This document shows positions 42,598 to 51,175 of a stretch of 64,000 nt of DNA, one piece after another. How positions within the stretch are numbered: position 1 is the first letter of the stretch; the number at the start of each line of letters is the position of its first letter. Below the pieces are notes generated by a model, which saw only the letters and a program-made list of their open reading frames with translations, was not told the DNA's origin and did not search any database. The stretch is from positions 124,001 to 188,000 of the forward strand of contig NZ_JANDBD010000008.1 of assembly GCF_024320865.1 (NCBI RefSeq), in the 5' to 3' direction. The position numbers and the translations under genes are program-made. The DNA is from Mycolicibacterium arenosum (GTDB lineage: Bacteria > Actinomycetota > Actinomycetes > Mycobacteriales > Mycobacteriaceae).

Positions 42598-43416
42598 TCA
42601 GTCCTCCTCCTTGAGTGGCGGGAAGTTCGGCTGACGCTTCTCGAAGAAGGCGGTGATGCCCTCGATGAAGTCGGGCCGTTGCATCGACTCGTGCATCAGT
42701 TTCTCCGCTGTGGCACTGGCGTCGCGGACGTTTCGCAAGACGTCGTCGTGCACTTGACGTTTGATGACCGCCATCGAACTCGGCGCGCAGTGCTTCGCCA
42801 TGTCCTCGGCGTACGCCAGCACCTCGGGCAGCAACTCCTCGGGAGGGAACACGTCGGAGACGAGGCCGAGTTCCTTGGCCTCCTCGGCGTAGAACGTCCG
42901 ACCCGACATCAGCAGATCGAGCGACGCGCTCCACCCCACGACGCGCGGGAGAATCCAGGAGATGCCGTATTCCGCGATCAGTCCCCGCCTGGCGAACGCG
43001 GTGGTGAACTTCGCACCCGCTGCGGCATAACGGATGTCGCACATCAACGCCTGGGTCAGACCGATACCCGCGCATGCTCCGTTGATCGCGGCGATGACCG
43101 GTTTGCGGAGTTCGGTGACGAAATGCGGGTGCCGCTCACCCACCAGTTTCGTCACGTCGGTGTCGCCGTTCGTATCGGCGCCTCCGATGGTGTCCAAGTC
43201 GCCCATGTCGGCCCCTGCGCAGAAGGCACGTCCGTTCCCGGTGATCACGATGACGCGGACATCCGGGTCCGCCTCGGCCCGGTCCATGCACCGGTAGAAC
43301 GCCGCGGCCAACCCGCCACCCCAGGCGTTCATCCGCTCGGGACGGTTGAGGGTGACGACGGCGACGCCACTGTCGCGGACGTCGAACAGCACCGGGCCCG
43401 TGCTGGTCGTGGTCAC
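42598..43416 (-). CDS. Crotonase, PaaG-like enoyl-CoA isomerase type
   Basis: 272 residues. Crotonase fold: ITGNGRAFCAGADM oxyanion loop, INGACAGIGLTQALMCD where the first hydratase Glu is replaced, and ARRGLIAEYGISWILPRVVG, the version of the second loop that carries one acid as in Delta3,Delta2-isomerases/PaaG. So isomerisation is more likely than simple hydration. GTG start with GAGG 8 nt upstream. First gene of the eight-gene operon, about 58 bp downstream of operator F. Confidence 0.82.
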   Translation of the reverse strand: MTTTSTGPVLFDVRDSGVAVVTLNRPERMNAWGGGLAAAFYRCMDRAEADPDVRVIVITGNGRAFCAGADMGDLDTIGGADTNGDTDVTKLVGERHPHFVTELRKPVIAAINGACAGIGLTQALMCDIRYAAAGAKFTTAFARRGLIAEYGISWILPRVVGWSASLDLLMSGRTFYAEEAKELGLVSDVFPPEELLPEVLAYAEDMAKHCAPSSMAVIKRQVHDDVLRNVRDASATAEKLMHESMQRPDFIEGITAFFEKRQPNFPPLKEED

Positions 43417-43473
43417 TTCGACGACCTCATCGGATGATCGACTCCTCAGCGACGGCAGTGCGAATGGTTGTCC

Positions 43474-43494
43474 ATACTGTACATCTATCAGTAT
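43474..43494. promoter_or_regulatory. Operator site F before the crotonase operon
   Basis: ATACTGTAC and TATCAGTAT flank a 3-nt spacer, 15 of 18 consensus matches, with perfect ATACTG / CAGTAT outer arms. The rest of the 250-bp gap to the GjpA-like gene holds the iron-box-like palindrome and no gene. Confidence 0.75.
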
Positions 43495-43574
43495 CTCCGC
43501 TCACAGGTGTCCGCTGCGCGTGCCATCAGCAAACCGGAACCTCCATCGGCGCACCGCTGAGAAACCACTGAGAA

Positions 43575-43593
43575 TGAGGTAAGCCTTACCTCT
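43575..43593. promoter_or_regulatory. IdeR/DtxR iron-box-like palindrome
   Basis: GAGGTAAG-C-CTTACCTC is a perfect 8-1-8 palindrome. It agrees with the DtxR/IdeR box (TTAGGTTAGGCTAACCTAA) at 13 of 19 positions, including the central AGGT-AG-CT-ACCT pattern. It lies 74 bp upstream of the GTG of the GjpA-like gene, a suitable operator position. Confidence 0.55.
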
Positions 43594-43666
43594 TGTGCAA
43601 CAGAGAGGTCACGGTTACGTTTCAGGCGCCCCACAGGCGAAACCGTGTCGATCACAGGAGAACCCC

Positions 43667-45157
43667 GTGCAACCAGCTCTTCCATCCGCCGCGCCGGGAT
43701 GCGACGCCACATATCCGGACGTAGCGCCCAGCCGCACCAAGATGCTGGTTGCCGGCGTCGCGGTCGCGAGTGTCGGTGTCCTCGCCCTGCACCCGGTGAT
43801 GACTGCACCCGCCATCGAGGAGAGCCGCAAGGCCGCCGTCGAACTCTCGGCCGTCACGAACCCGCTCACGACGCTGCAGACCACCTTCACCAACACGTTC
43901 ACGAACCTGACCGCGTTGAACACCAACGCCACGACGTCCGCAACCGCGCTCGCGACGGCGCTGAGCAACCCCGCGGTGCAGGCGCAGTTCACCGGCATCC
44001 TGACCGCCGCGACGGACCCGACCCGCATCCTGGGTGCGCTCTCGGAGCTGCCCGGTTACGCGCAGCGCCTCGCCGCCGCGCAGGCCGGCTCGTCTTCGCA
44101 GTTCCAAGAGGCGATCTCATTGCTTCCGGGCGTGCTGCAGGTTTCCGCGGGCTTCCTCGCCGAAGGCAAGTTCCTCGAGTCCTTCGCCGAGATCAACCTC
44201 TGGTTCCTGACGGCGGGGCTGTCCGACCTGCGGGGGTCCGCGCTGGACGCGCTCCGGGTACCCGGTGATTTCCTGGACTCGATCGGGCTCGAGCCACTCG
44301 CGCGCATCCTCGGCACGTCGTGGATGGACGAGGGCACCAACGGCCCCGGCTTCGGACGTGGCCTGCTGTCGCGCGGCATCGCAGGCAACTTCGGCAGGGC
44401 CGTGCTCGGCCCGCCGGTCACCGCGGTCTTCCAGACCGTGGAGATCATGGACGCGGTCAGGGGCGCGCTGCAGACCGGCGACCTCGAAACCGCGGTCAGC
44501 GAACTGGTCAACGCCCCGATCAAGATCGTCAACGCCTTCGTGAACGGGTACGTGCCCGCCTTCGTCACCGATCCGAACAGTCCGATCCCGCCGGGGCCTG
44601 GACAGACCTTTCCCGGCCTGATCGGCCCGACGGGCAGTTTCGATTTCATCTTCCGTCAGATCCCGGCGGAGATCGCCGCGGCCCTCCAGGTCCCGCGACC
44701 GGCTCCGGCAGTGGCGCCGGCGGGCGCACCCTCAGCCGCACGCGTTGCGGCGGAATCGGAGTCACCGAGCGCACTTCCCGGCACTGACGACGCCCAGCTG
44801 CTCACGGTGGACGTCCCGGCTCCCGCCGCGACGCCGGAACCCGCGCCCGAGCCCCAGCCCGAGACCGCCGGAACGCCGGCCGTGTCCGGTTCCACCGAAA
44901 CGCCTGAGCCGTCGGGGGTTTCGACCGCGAGCACGACCTCATCGGATGAGGATGGCGTCGACGTCACTAGCACACCCAAGAGCACGTCGAAGACCTCGCC
45001 GAGCAGCACGACCGACGCGCACGACGCCGACGAGGCCGGCGGCTCCGAATCGGCCAGCACCGCGTCGGCCGGCGCCTCGAAGGGGTCGACTACCTCGGCA
45101 GCCAGCAGCACGAGCGGCGGCGACTCTGGAGGCGACTCCGCCGGCGGTGACGAGTGA
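43667..45157 (+). CDS. Secreted GjpA-like outer-membrane porin candidate with low-complexity tail
   Basis: 496 residues. N-terminal hydrophobic segment LVAGVAVASVGVLAL near residues 27-41 acts as signal or anchor. The body (about 55-360) is Ala/Thr/Leu-rich with ELVNAPIKIVNAFVNGYVPAF and FPGLIGPTGSFDFIF, a pattern I associate with mycobacterial GjpA-type porin annotations. The last 130 residues are Ser/Thr/Pro/Ala/Glu/Gly-rich and probably disordered. GTG at 43667 has AGGAG 6 nt upstream; an earlier GTG at 43595 would overlap the iron-box region. Tentative assignment. Confidence 0.6.
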   Translation: MQPALPSAAPGCDATYPDVAPSRTKMLVAGVAVASVGVLALHPVMTAPAIEESRKAAVELSAVTNPLTTLQTTFTNTFTNLTALNTNATTSATALATALSNPAVQAQFTGILTAATDPTRILGALSELPGYAQRLAAAQAGSSSQFQEAISLLPGVLQVSAGFLAEGKFLESFAEINLWFLTAGLSDLRGSALDALRVPGDFLDSIGLEPLARILGTSWMDEGTNGPGFGRGLLSRGIAGNFGRAVLGPPVTAVFQTVEIMDAVRGALQTGDLETAVSELVNAPIKIVNAFVNGYVPAFVTDPNSPIPPGPGQTFPGLIGPTGSFDFIFRQIPAEIAAALQVPRPAPAVAPAGAPSAARVAAESESPSALPGTDDAQLLTVDVPAPAATPEPAPEPQPETAGTPAVSGSTETPEPSGVSTASTTSSDEDGVDVTSTPKSTSKTSPSSTTDAHDADEAGGSESASTASAGASKGSTTSAASSTSGGDSGGDSAGGDE

Positions 45158-45162
45158 CCGGG

Positions 45163-46170
45163 TCAGCCGTCGATGAGCCCGAGCCGCTCGTACGCCTCCC
45201 GAATCTGTACCTTGGCCGCCTCCGGAAGGACCGCCTGCGGTGGACGCGATTCCGGGTGGGAGCCCACCGGCAAGCCGAGCACCGAGGCGGCGTACTTGAA
45301 CGCCCCGCCCCAGTGCGTGAAGTACTCCGGCCGGCCGGGATAGCAGGTGTACCAGTTCCCGCGATCGAGCTCGAACCGGTCCATCCCCGTGGTGCGCGCG
45401 TAGTCCATCGCCTCGATGAGCTTGCCCTCCCAGACGAGGTTCCAGTACTCGGTGAACAGGCGGCGCTGCGGAGTCTCGAATAGGTAACCCGCCGTGCCCG
45501 ATTGGGCCGAGCACACGATGCCGTCGCGCAGCCAGCCCGCCCGGTACACGGTGGTGTCGCACTCCCAGATCAACAGTTCGGGCGCCAGTTCGTGCAATCG
45601 CCTGCTGTTGGCGGGCCGGAAGGCGCCCTCCTTGGTGGCACACACCGCAGGGATCTCCTCCGCGATGCGCGCACTCTCCTCCGCCGTGAGGACGTATCCC
45701 GACGACGGCGAGTTGAACATGCCGAGCGCGATGTCCGTGCGGTCGGCGATGTATCGGAAGAAGTTCAGGACCCCCTCGCCGCCGTGGGTCTCCATCACCG
45801 GCGTCTGGATGTAGACGATATCGGCGCCGACGTCCTGCGCGTGCCGGGTGAGTTCGAGGCAGTCCTTCGCCGCGGTCGCCGACGTGCACGCCTGGATGAC
45901 GACGTCCGGGTTGATGGCCCGCGCCTCTGTGACGGCCACCTCGAGCAGGCGTTTGCGCTCATCCACGGTCAGCGCCCAGAACTCCGCGAGACCGCTTACA
46001 CACCAGAGCATCTGGCGTCCCATGTCACCGACGCAGTAGCGCACCAGCGTCCGGTAGGCGTCCCAGTCGATGTCGTCGCCCGCGTCACCGCTGAACGGGG
46101 TGTAGAGCGAATCCCCGATCCCGCGAATTGCGCCGTGCGCCCAGTCGCGCGCCTCTTTCGCCCTTGCCAT
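45163..46170 (-). CDS. DapA-superfamily (dihydrodipicolinate synthase-like) aldolase/hydratase
   Basis: 335 residues. (beta/alpha)8 barrel class I aldolase-like: GIGDSLYTPFSGD, GLAEFWALTVDERKRLLEVAV at the usual GTTGE position (here changed), and Schiff-base Lys in AVCATKEGAF. Family members make or cleave pyruvate adducts. The length fits hydratase-aldolases of aromatic catabolism better than DapA (about 295), but this is only suggestive. ATG after GAAAGGAG. Third gene of the operon crotonase-SDR-this gene. Confidence 0.8.
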   Translation of the reverse strand: MARAKEARDWAHGAIRGIGDSLYTPFSGDAGDDIDWDAYRTLVRYCVGDMGRQMLWCVSGLAEFWALTVDERKRLLEVAVTEARAINPDVVIQACTSATAAKDCLELTRHAQDVGADIVYIQTPVMETHGGEGVLNFFRYIADRTDIALGMFNSPSSGYVLTAEESARIAEEIPAVCATKEGAFRPANSRRLHELAPELLIWECDTTVYRAGWLRDGIVCSAQSGTAGYLFETPQRRLFTEYWNLVWEGKLIEAMDYARTTGMDRFELDRGNWYTCYPGRPEYFTHWGGAFKYAASVLGLPVGSHPESRPPQAVLPEAAKVQIREAYERLGLIDG

Positions 46171-46198
46171 GTCGCGCTCCTTTCAATCCGGTGAGGTC

Positions 46199-46996
46199 TC
46201 AGGTGAAGACGCTGCCGCCGTCCACGTTCACGTTGGCCCCGGTCATGTACGAGTTGCGGCGCGACGCGAGAAACGCCGCCACCGGGGCGATCTCCTCGGG
46301 CAACCCGGCGCGGGGCAGGTGCGCGGGATGGCCGAAGTGCTCGTCGATGGCCTCCATCAGACGGTAGGGATCGCTGCCGTCCACGCCCACCGAATCCGCC
46401 CAGCCGACCAGGGCCTCCGACGCGATACTCCCCGGAGAGACGACGTTGACCAGGATCTCGTCCTTGGCCAGCGACAGTGACAGGTTCTTCGAAACGCTGT
46501 TCACCATCGCCTTGGCGGCCGTGTACGCGGGCAGGATCTCGCTCTGGCGCTGCGTCGAATGCGCCGAGAAGTTCACGATGCGCGCCCATTCCGCGCGTCG
46601 CAGCAGCGGCAGTGCCGCACGCACGCAGCGCACCATGCCCATGACGCCGCCGTCCACCGCGGCGAGCCACTGCTCGTCCGTCAGATCCTCGAAGCCGCCG
46701 ACGGCGTCGGGCCCGACGGTGTTGATCAGCACGTTGAGGCCGTCGTTCCAGCGTTCACCGACCTCGGCGAACGCCGCTTCGACCTGCCCGACATCGGCGG
46801 TGTCCACCACGACGCCAACGGCATCCGGGCTGCCGAACTCGACGAGCGCGGCCGCCGCCTGCTCGAGGACGTCAGGCGACCGGCCCATCAGCGCGACGCG
46901 CGCGCCGTCCTCGGCAAGGCAGCGGGCCGTCGCGAAGCCCATGCCGCGTCCACCGCCGACGATGACGGCGGTCGCTTGGGAGAACCCGAGGTCCAC
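46199..46996 (-). CDS. SDR-family oxidoreductase
   Basis: 265 residues. Classical SDR: IVGGGRGMGFATAR, LINTVGPDAVGGF in the NAG position, NFSAHSTQRQ with catalytic Ser and YTAAKAMVNS as Tyr-Lys. C-terminal GANVNVDGGSVFT. GTG at 46996 is 10 bp after the crotonase stop. Probably oxidises the hydroxyl made by the crotonase or acts on a related CoA ester. Confidence 0.84.
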   Translation of the reverse strand: MDLGFSQATAVIVGGGRGMGFATARCLAEDGARVALMGRSPDVLEQAAAALVEFGSPDAVGVVVDTADVGQVEAAFAEVGERWNDGLNVLINTVGPDAVGGFEDLTDEQWLAAVDGGVMGMVRCVRAALPLLRRAEWARIVNFSAHSTQRQSEILPAYTAAKAMVNSVSKNLSLSLAKDEILVNVVSPGSIASEALVGWADSVGVDGSDPYRLMEAIDEHFGHPAHLPRAGLPEEIAPVAAFLASRRNSYMTGANVNVDGGSVFT

Positions 46997-47006
46997 GGGC
47001 GAGCCG

Positions 47007-47768
47007 TCAGGACCCCGTCCAGTTCGGCTTGCGCTTCTCGGCGAAGGCGGTGGCACCCTCCATGGCGTCCTTGGAGGAGAAGACCGGCATGATGATCTCG
47101 CCCTGCTTCTTCCACATCTCGTCCTCGCTCCAGCCCGCGGACTTGACGATGACCTCCTTGGTGGCGGCGACCGCGAGGGGACCGTTAGCGGTGATGCGCT
47201 CGGCCAGTGCGAGCGCACCCTCGAGCGCTCCGCCCGATTCGGTGAGCACGTTGACGAAGCCCCACTGCGAGGCCTCCTCGGCGGTGAAGCTATCGCCCGT
47301 CAGCGCCAGTTCGAGCGCCTTCTGGTAGGGGATGCGGTGCGGCAGTCGCAGTAGACCGCCACCCGCGGCGACCAGTCCGCGTTTGACCTCGGGGATGCCG
47401 AACTTGGCGTCCTTGGCGGCCACGATGAGGTCGGTGGCCAGCACGATCTCGGTACCGCCCGCCAACGCATAACCCTCGACGGCGGCGATCACCGGTTTGC
47501 GCGGCGGGCGCTCCGTGAACCCGATACCGCGACCGGGGATAGCGGGAACCTCGCCGGCCATGAACGCCTTGAGATCCATGCCCGCGCAGAAGTTACCGCC
47601 CGCACCGGTGATGATCGACACCGACAACTCCGGGCTGTCGTCCAGTTCGTCCATCGCGTCGGCAAGACCCTGGGCCACCGCGAGATTGAACGCGTTCCGC
47701 GCCTCGGGTCGGTTGATGGTGATGACGAGCGTGCGCCCCCGGCGCTCTGTCAGAACTTCGTCGGCCAC
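47007..47768 (-). CDS. Enoyl-CoA hydratase (EchA19-like crotonase)
   Basis: 253 residues. Both catalytic Glu are present: GYALAGGTEIVLATD and FGIPEVKRGLVAAGG. Oxyanion loop TGAGGNFCAGMDLKAF. End AFAEKRKPNW is the crotonase tail. The arrangement resembles mycobacterial EchA19/EchA8-type true hydratases that work after a FadE. GTG start. First gene of a three-gene operon behind operator G. Confidence 0.87.
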   Translation of the reverse strand: MADEVLTERRGRTLVITINRPEARNAFNLAVAQGLADAMDELDDSPELSVSIITGAGGNFCAGMDLKAFMAGEVPAIPGRGIGFTERPPRKPVIAAVEGYALAGGTEIVLATDLIVAAKDAKFGIPEVKRGLVAAGGGLLRLPHRIPYQKALELALTGDSFTAEEASQWGFVNVLTESGGALEGALALAERITANGPLAVAATKEVIVKSAGWSEDEMWKKQGEIIMPVFSSKDAMEGATAFAEKRKPNWTGS

Positions 47769-47817
47769 GTTGCCCCATTCGTTCGTCGGTAATCGGATTC
47801 CACGTGCGCAGTGAAAC

Positions 47818-47838
47818 TTACTATAGGAGTTTCAGTAG
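47818..47838. promoter_or_regulatory. Operator site G in the crotonase/TetR divergent region
   Basis: TTACTATAG and TTTCAGTAG flank GAG, 13 of 18 consensus matches. On the minus strand a TATAGT sequence inside it can serve as the -10 of the crotonase operon. It is the only site of this class next to a TetR gene. Confidence 0.6.
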
Positions 47839-47968
47839 CCGGGAACCAGCAGGGACCAGCATGAAGAGTGCGGCGGACGCGCCTACCCAAACGGTCCTAC
47901 GCACCCTCAACCGTATGGCTACCGGTAAGCTGTTCGGGATCGCGATACGACTACCGGAGGAGCCACGC

Positions 47969-48712
47969 GTGGCCAAGCAGGCGACCACCGACAAGCGGCA
48001 GCGCCGTGAACGCGGCTCCATCAACCCCGACGACATCATCAACGGCGCCTTCGAACTGGCGGAGCAGGTCGGCATCGACAACCTCTCCATGCCGCTGCTC
48101 GGCAGGCACCTCGGCGTCGGGGTCACCAGCATCTACTGGTACTTCCGCAAGAAGGACGACCTGCTCAACGCGATGACGGACCGCGCGCTCAAGCAGTACG
48201 TGTTCGCGACCCCCTACGTCGAGGCCAAGGACTGGCGCGAGACGCTGGGCAACCACGCCCGCACCATGCGAAAGACGTTCCTGGGCAATCCGATCCTGTG
48301 CGACCTGATTCTCATCCGATCGGCGCTCAGCCCGCGGGCCGCGAAGACCGGCGTGGTTGCCGTGGAGCGGGCGATCGAGAGCCTCGCCGAGGCGGGGCTG
48401 TCACCGACGGACGCGTTCGACACCTACTCCGCGATCTCGGTGCACGTGCGCGGATCCGTTGTCCTGCAACGTCTTTACGACAAGAACCGCTCCACCGACG
48501 GCGCACCCGGCGATTTCGAGGAGACCATGGTCATCGATCCCGACACCGCGCCACTGTTGGCGGAGGCCTCCGCGGAGGGACACCGCATCGGCGCCTCGGA
48601 TGACAAGAACTTCGAGTACGGCCTGAACTGCATCCTCGAGCACGCCGCACGCCTGATCGAACAGTCCAAGCCGACGAAGGCCACGCCGCGTAGGAAGGCC
48701 GCCGCGCGCTAG
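47969..48712 (+). CDS. TetR-family regulator, candidate regulator of the ACTGTAA regulon
   Basis: 247 residues. HTH about 20-65: INPDDIINGAFELAEQVGIDNLSM, then LLGRHLGVGVTSIYWYFRKKDDLL, followed by a long ligand domain. GTG at 47969 has GGAGGAG 7 nt upstream; earlier in-frame ATG codons at 47861 and 47915 would lengthen it by 36 or 18 residues but lack a ribosome site. Divergent from the crotonase operon; operator G is between them, so it probably controls itself and, by inference, the other sites A and C-F. It is a larger-than-usual TetR. Confidence 0.85.
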   Translation: MAKQATTDKRQRRERGSINPDDIINGAFELAEQVGIDNLSMPLLGRHLGVGVTSIYWYFRKKDDLLNAMTDRALKQYVFATPYVEAKDWRETLGNHARTMRKTFLGNPILCDLILIRSALSPRAAKTGVVAVERAIESLAEAGLSPTDAFDTYSAISVHVRGSVVLQRLYDKNRSTDGAPGDFEETMVIDPDTAPLLAEASAEGHRIGASDDKNFEYGLNCILEHAARLIEQSKPTKATPRRKAAAR

Positions 48713-48716
48713 CCGC

Positions 48717-49901
48717 TCAGACGACCCCGCGGTCGCGCAGGTCAGCGGTTTCCGCTGCGCTGTAGCCGATTTCGGAGAGCACCTCGTCGGTGTGCTCGCC
48801 GAGCAGCGGTGCCCGCCGCCTGATCGTGCCCGGTGTCCGCGACATCCGGAACGGCGTCTCGATGATCGGCACGTCGCGAGATGCCCCCGGAAACGCCACC
48901 GGCTTCAGATAACCCATCGCCTGTACGTGCGGGTCGTCGAGTACGTCCTGGGTGGAGTGCAGCGGTGCGGCCGGCAGTTTCGCCGCGTCGAGTGCCGCCA
49001 GCACCTCGGCCTTGGTCTTGCCCTCGCACCACTCCTGCATCAGATCGTTCAGGAAATCCCCGTGCGCCCAGCGCGAGTCGTCGTCGGCGAAGCGCGGATC
49101 GTCGACCAGGTCGGCCCTGCCGATCAGCCGGCACCAGCGCCTGAACATCGGTTGGCCAGCCACCTGCAGCAGCACCCAGCCGTCCGTCACCCGGTACAGG
49201 TCGCACGGCGCCACCGACGCACCTCGATTGCCCATTCGCGGCTTGTCGGTTCCGAGGAGATGACGCTCGATCAGGAACGCGTTGGACAGCATCAGCGCCG
49301 TCGGCAGCAGCGCCGCCTCGACGTGCTGCCCCTCCCCCGTCTGGGCGCGATGGAACAGCGCCATCATCACGCCGATCGTCATGGTCAGCGCGGTGCCGAA
49401 ATCGGCCTGCGGCACCACCGTTCGAATCGGCAGGTCCGGCAGTCCCTGCCGGTACACCGCACCGGACATCACCTGGCCCGCGCCGTCGAAACCGATCCGG
49501 TCGCTGTACGGCCCACCCTCGCCGAACGCCGTGGCGCTCGCGAGGATGATGTCCGTCTTGATGTCCCGAAGCGTCGGGTAGTCCAACCCGCTCGCCTGCA
49601 TCCCAGCCAGGGGCATGTTCGCGATCACCACGTCGGATCGCTGCACCAGCCTGCGGGTGATCTCCGCCCCCTCAGGCGTGACGGAGTTCAACGTGAGCGA
49701 CCGCTTGTTGCGGTTGCACTGCAGGAAGGTGCCGCCCTCACCGCCTTCGGTGACGGACTGGACCCAACGATCCTCACCGCCCTCGCGCTTCTCGACGCGC
49801 AACACGTCGGCGCCCATGTCGGCGAGCAGTGCACTGCACCACGGCGCGGCGATGAAGCGCCCGTAGTCGAGCACTCGAATGCCGTCGAGCACCCCCGTCA
49901 T
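48717..49901 (-). CDS. CaiB/BaiF-family (class III) CoA-transferase
   Basis: 394 residues. Interlocked-fold transferase: VLDYGRFIAAPWCSALLADMGADVLRVEK, NRNKRSLTLN, and the catalytic Asp in PQADFGTALTM. It moves CoA between an acid and an acyl-CoA without ATP. ATG at 49901, 20 bp after the thiolase stop. Last gene in the minus-strand arm of the GntR locus; convergent with TetR 4 bp away. Confidence 0.87.
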   Translation of the reverse strand: MTGVLDGIRVLDYGRFIAAPWCSALLADMGADVLRVEKREGGEDRWVQSVTEGGEGGTFLQCNRNKRSLTLNSVTPEGAEITRRLVQRSDVVIANMPLAGMQASGLDYPTLRDIKTDIILASATAFGEGGPYSDRIGFDGAGQVMSGAVYRQGLPDLPIRTVVPQADFGTALTMTIGVMMALFHRAQTGEGQHVEAALLPTALMLSNAFLIERHLLGTDKPRMGNRGASVAPCDLYRVTDGWVLLQVAGQPMFRRWCRLIGRADLVDDPRFADDDSRWAHGDFLNDLMQEWCEGKTKAEVLAALDAAKLPAAPLHSTQDVLDDPHVQAMGYLKPVAFPGASRDVPIIETPFRMSRTPGTIRRRAPLLGEHTDEVLSEIGYSAAETADLRDRGVV

Positions 49902-49920
49902 CGGCGAGCCACGCGTGTCC

Positions 49921-51096
49921 TCAGACCTCCACGATGACGGCGCCGCCCTGGCCGCCGCCCGCGCACATCGCCGCCATCCCGATACCCCCACCGCGCCTGC
50001 GGAGTTCGTAGATCAACGTCGTGATCATGCGCGCACCGGACGCGGCGATCGGATGGCCCAGCGAGCACCCGCTGCCCGAGAAGTTCACCAACTCCTCGTC
50101 GAGGCCGTACTCCTTGACCGCCGCGATCGGCACCGAGGCGAACGCCTCGTTGATCTCCCACAGCGCGATGTCGGACGGCGTGAGGCCGGCCCTGTCGAGC
50201 ACCTTGCCGATGACCGTGACCGCACCGAGTCCGGTATCGCGCGGTGCGACGCCCGCCGAACCCCAGGCCCTCACCGTGGCCAACACGTCGAGGCCGTTCG
50301 CGGCCGCGTAGCCGGCCTCGGTCAGCGCCACGGCGGCACAGGCGTCGTTGGTGCCACTGCTGTTGCCCGCGGTGATCGAGAAGCCCTCGATCTCGGGATG
50401 CAGCACCTTGAGGCCGGCCAGTTTCTCGGCGGTCGTGTCGCGGCGCGGGTGCTCGTCGACCGCGAACTCGGTCACGGACCCGTCGAACTGCGTGATCTTC
50501 AGCGGCAGGATCTCGTCGGCGAACTTGCCGGCATCCTGTGCCGCCACGGCGCGCTGGTGGCTGCGGGCCGCCCAGGCGTCCATCTCCTCGCGGCTGATTC
50601 CCGCGGACTGAGCCGTGTTCCAGCCGACGGTGATCGACATGTCCTTGGTCGGCGCGTCCGGGGTTTCCACGTGGGTCGGCGGCATCCACCGCTCCTCGAA
50701 CTTCAATTCGGGGCCGGGAATCCGCCAGTTCACCAGCGGCGTCATCGACAACGACTGCACGCCACCGGCGATCAGCGCGCGCTCCATGCCCGACCCGATC
50801 TGTGCCGACGCGTTGCCGATGGCGGTCAGGCTGCCCGCGCAATGCCGGTTCACGGACTGGCCCGGCACGTGCTGCAGCCCAGTGGCGTCGGCTGCGTAGC
50901 GGGCGAGATCCCCGCCACCGTAGTGGGATTCGGCGAAGATCAGGTCGTCGATGTCCTTGGGATCGATGCCGGAACGCCGCACCACCTCGGGCAGCACGGC
51001 GGTGATCAGGGTCTCGGGCGGCGTGTTGACGAGCGTGCCCTTGAACGAGCGACCGATCGCGGTCCGGACGGCTCCGACGATGACGGGAGTGGACAT
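49921..51096 (-). CDS. Acetyl-CoA C-acyltransferase (thiolase)
   Basis: 391 residues. All thiolase motifs intact: catalytic NRHCAGSL (Cys near 88), GCSLGHPIAASGARM with the His, and CAGGGQGGA with the second Cys. Performs the thiolytic step of beta-oxidation. ATG at 51096. Preceded by a 79-bp gap that contains ATACTGTAT (51161-51169), a lone half-site like the ACTGTAA class, and the end of the upstream crotonase. Confidence 0.88.
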   Translation of the reverse strand: MSTPVIVGAVRTAIGRSFKGTLVNTPPETLITAVLPEVVRRSGIDPKDIDDLIFAESHYGGGDLARYAADATGLQHVPGQSVNRHCAGSLTAIGNASAQIGSGMERALIAGGVQSLSMTPLVNWRIPGPELKFEERWMPPTHVETPDAPTKDMSITVGWNTAQSAGISREEMDAWAARSHQRAVAAQDAGKFADEILPLKITQFDGSVTEFAVDEHPRRDTTAEKLAGLKVLHPEIEGFSITAGNSSGTNDACAAVALTEAGYAAANGLDVLATVRAWGSAGVAPRDTGLGAVTVIGKVLDRAGLTPSDIALWEINEAFASVPIAAVKEYGLDEELVNFSGSGCSLGHPIAASGARMITTLIYELRRRGGGIGMAAMCAGGGQGGAVIVEV

Positions 51097-51175
51097 GGGC
51101 ACCAACCTCGGCTTTCGATCAAGAACGTGACGTTACGCGATGACTTTACACAATTGGCAGATACTGTATCGCGGG

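Noticed and set aside
43421..44948. Shared 17-mer ACGACCTCATCGGATGA near 43421 and 44932
   Set aside because: One copy is in a promoter region and the other in the low-complexity Ser/Asp coding tail; flanks do not match, so I treat it as chance.
51161..51169. Possible seventh ACTGTAA-type operator upstream of the thiolase
   Set aside because: Only the left half ATACTGTAT is present; the right half does not match, so it is mentioned as a half-site only.
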